From contig NZ_FOSV01000007.1 of the NCBI RefSeq assembly GCF_900114375.1, positions 146,587 to 210,586 of the forward strand: a stretch of 64,000 nt of DNA, given 5' to 3'. A program made the position numbers and the translations under genes. This stretch comes from Methylorubrum salsuginis (lineage in GTDB: Bacteria > Pseudomonadota > Alphaproteobacteria > Rhizobiales > Beijerinckiaceae). The notes below the pieces were generated by a model that saw nothing but the letters and a program-made list of their open reading frames with translations, had not been told where the DNA came from and made no database searches. Below, one piece after another: positions 63,658-64,000 of the stretch. Every line of letters starts with the position of its first letter. The first letter of the stretch is position 1.

Positions 63658-64000
63658 GAGCGCCTAACAGAACGGCACGAAGCGGTGGATGGTGCGTTGG
63701 TGGGGCATGGCTCGCGCTCTGCTTCCCGACGATCTCTGGACGGAGATTGCCCCGCTCCTGCCGCCGCCTCGGCCGCGCCCGAAGGGCGGACGGCCTCCGA
63801 TCGACAATCGGGCGGCGCTGACCGGCATCCTGTTCGTGCTGCGCTCCGGCCTACCCTGGGAGATGCTACCGGCCGAGATGGGCTGCGGGAGCGGCATGAG
63901 TTGCTGGCGGCGTCTGCGCGACTGGCAGGCAGCCGGCGTGTGGGCGCGGCTGCATCAGGTCCTGTTGGAGCGCCTGCACGCGGCCGGTGAGATCGACTGG
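63658..64000 (+). mobile_element. IS5-family (IS427-like) element, left part
   Basis: The element appears to begin at 63658 with GAGCGCCTAACAGAAC, directly after CTAA, which fits the YTAR target of this family. A transposase starts about 50 bases in and runs off the window. The right end and the second target repeat are outside the window, so exact ends are unconfirmed. Confidence 0.7.
63707..64000 (+). CDS. IS5-family transposase, N-terminal part (partial)
   Basis: Ninety-eight codons run in frame to the window end. MARALLPDDLWTEIAPLLPP, RPKGGRPPIDNRAALTGILFVLRSGLPWEMLP in outline (key GGRPPIDNR and LRSGLPWEMLP) and MSCWRRLRDWQAAGVW are the N-terminal signature of this transposase branch. 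The DDE residues lie further downstream. An in-frame ATG at 63689 could add six residues. Confidence 0.92.
   Translation, partial: MARALLPDDLWTEIAPLLPPPRPRPKGGRPPIDNRAALTGILFVLRSGLPWEMLPAEMGCGSGMSCWRRLRDWQAAGVWARLHQVLLERLHAAGEIDW

Overview
The window reads as chromosome from a high-GC alphaproteobacterium, most likely Methylobacterium or Methylorubrum. The inference rests on adenosylhopane genes (hpnH, hpnG, hpnN), a plant-type 8-vinyl reductase of bacteriochlorophyll synthesis (bciA), a sulfonate utilisation cluster, an ExaC-like aldehyde dehydrogenase, tatABC and very GC-rich codon use. No rRNA, tRNA, CRISPR array or replication origin was recognised.

Layout. 1-7.7 kb: the tail of an unknown gene, a YfdX-type periplasmic protein, the hopanoid genes hpnN/hpnH/hpnG and a polysaccharide-export lipoprotein. 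8-13.9 kb: a hydrolase-gluconokinase-HAD operon, a lytic transglycosylase, rpmF, two small genes and a DUF2147 protein. 14-22.3 kb: a zinc-ribbon metallopeptidase divergent from a tightly overlapped three-gene operon (DUF2126 transglutaminase, circularly permuted ATP-grasp fused to alpha-E, short transglutaminase). 22.3-26.5 kb: bciA, divergent from a carrier protein / AMP ligase / PLP decarboxylase cassette of the kind seen with exosortase-A loci. 26.9-33.4 kb: a sulfonate cluster with three different substrate-binding proteins. 33.5-44 kb: an FAD protein, a large unknown exported protein, a higBA toxin-antitoxin pair, tatABC, a small exported protein, an MFS exporter and an ABC-F ATPase. 44-53.4 kb: aldehyde dehydrogenase, a beta-lactamase-fold hydrolase, two drug-type exporters, a DoxX protein and a DUF3313-like lipoprotein.

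53.5-58.7 kb is different. It is visibly AT-richer, with loose spacing, decayed fragments and three genes that look like surface-glycan or modification functions: a DUF1796 protein, a GT-A-like protein and a TPR plus GT-D fusion. A decayed partial copy of the neighbouring lipoprotein gene lies inside it. It looks like a horizontally acquired accessory island. 58.7-64 kb returns to normal composition: a Kef-type antiporter, two unknown membrane proteins, a methyltransferase, and the left part of an IS5-family element inserted at the methyltransferase stop codon.

The best candidates for under-described biology are the transglutaminase/ATP-grasp/alpha-E operon with its neighbouring metallopeptidase, the orphan carrier-protein decarboxylation cassette, and the glycan-like island. 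Their functions here are inferred from family and context only.
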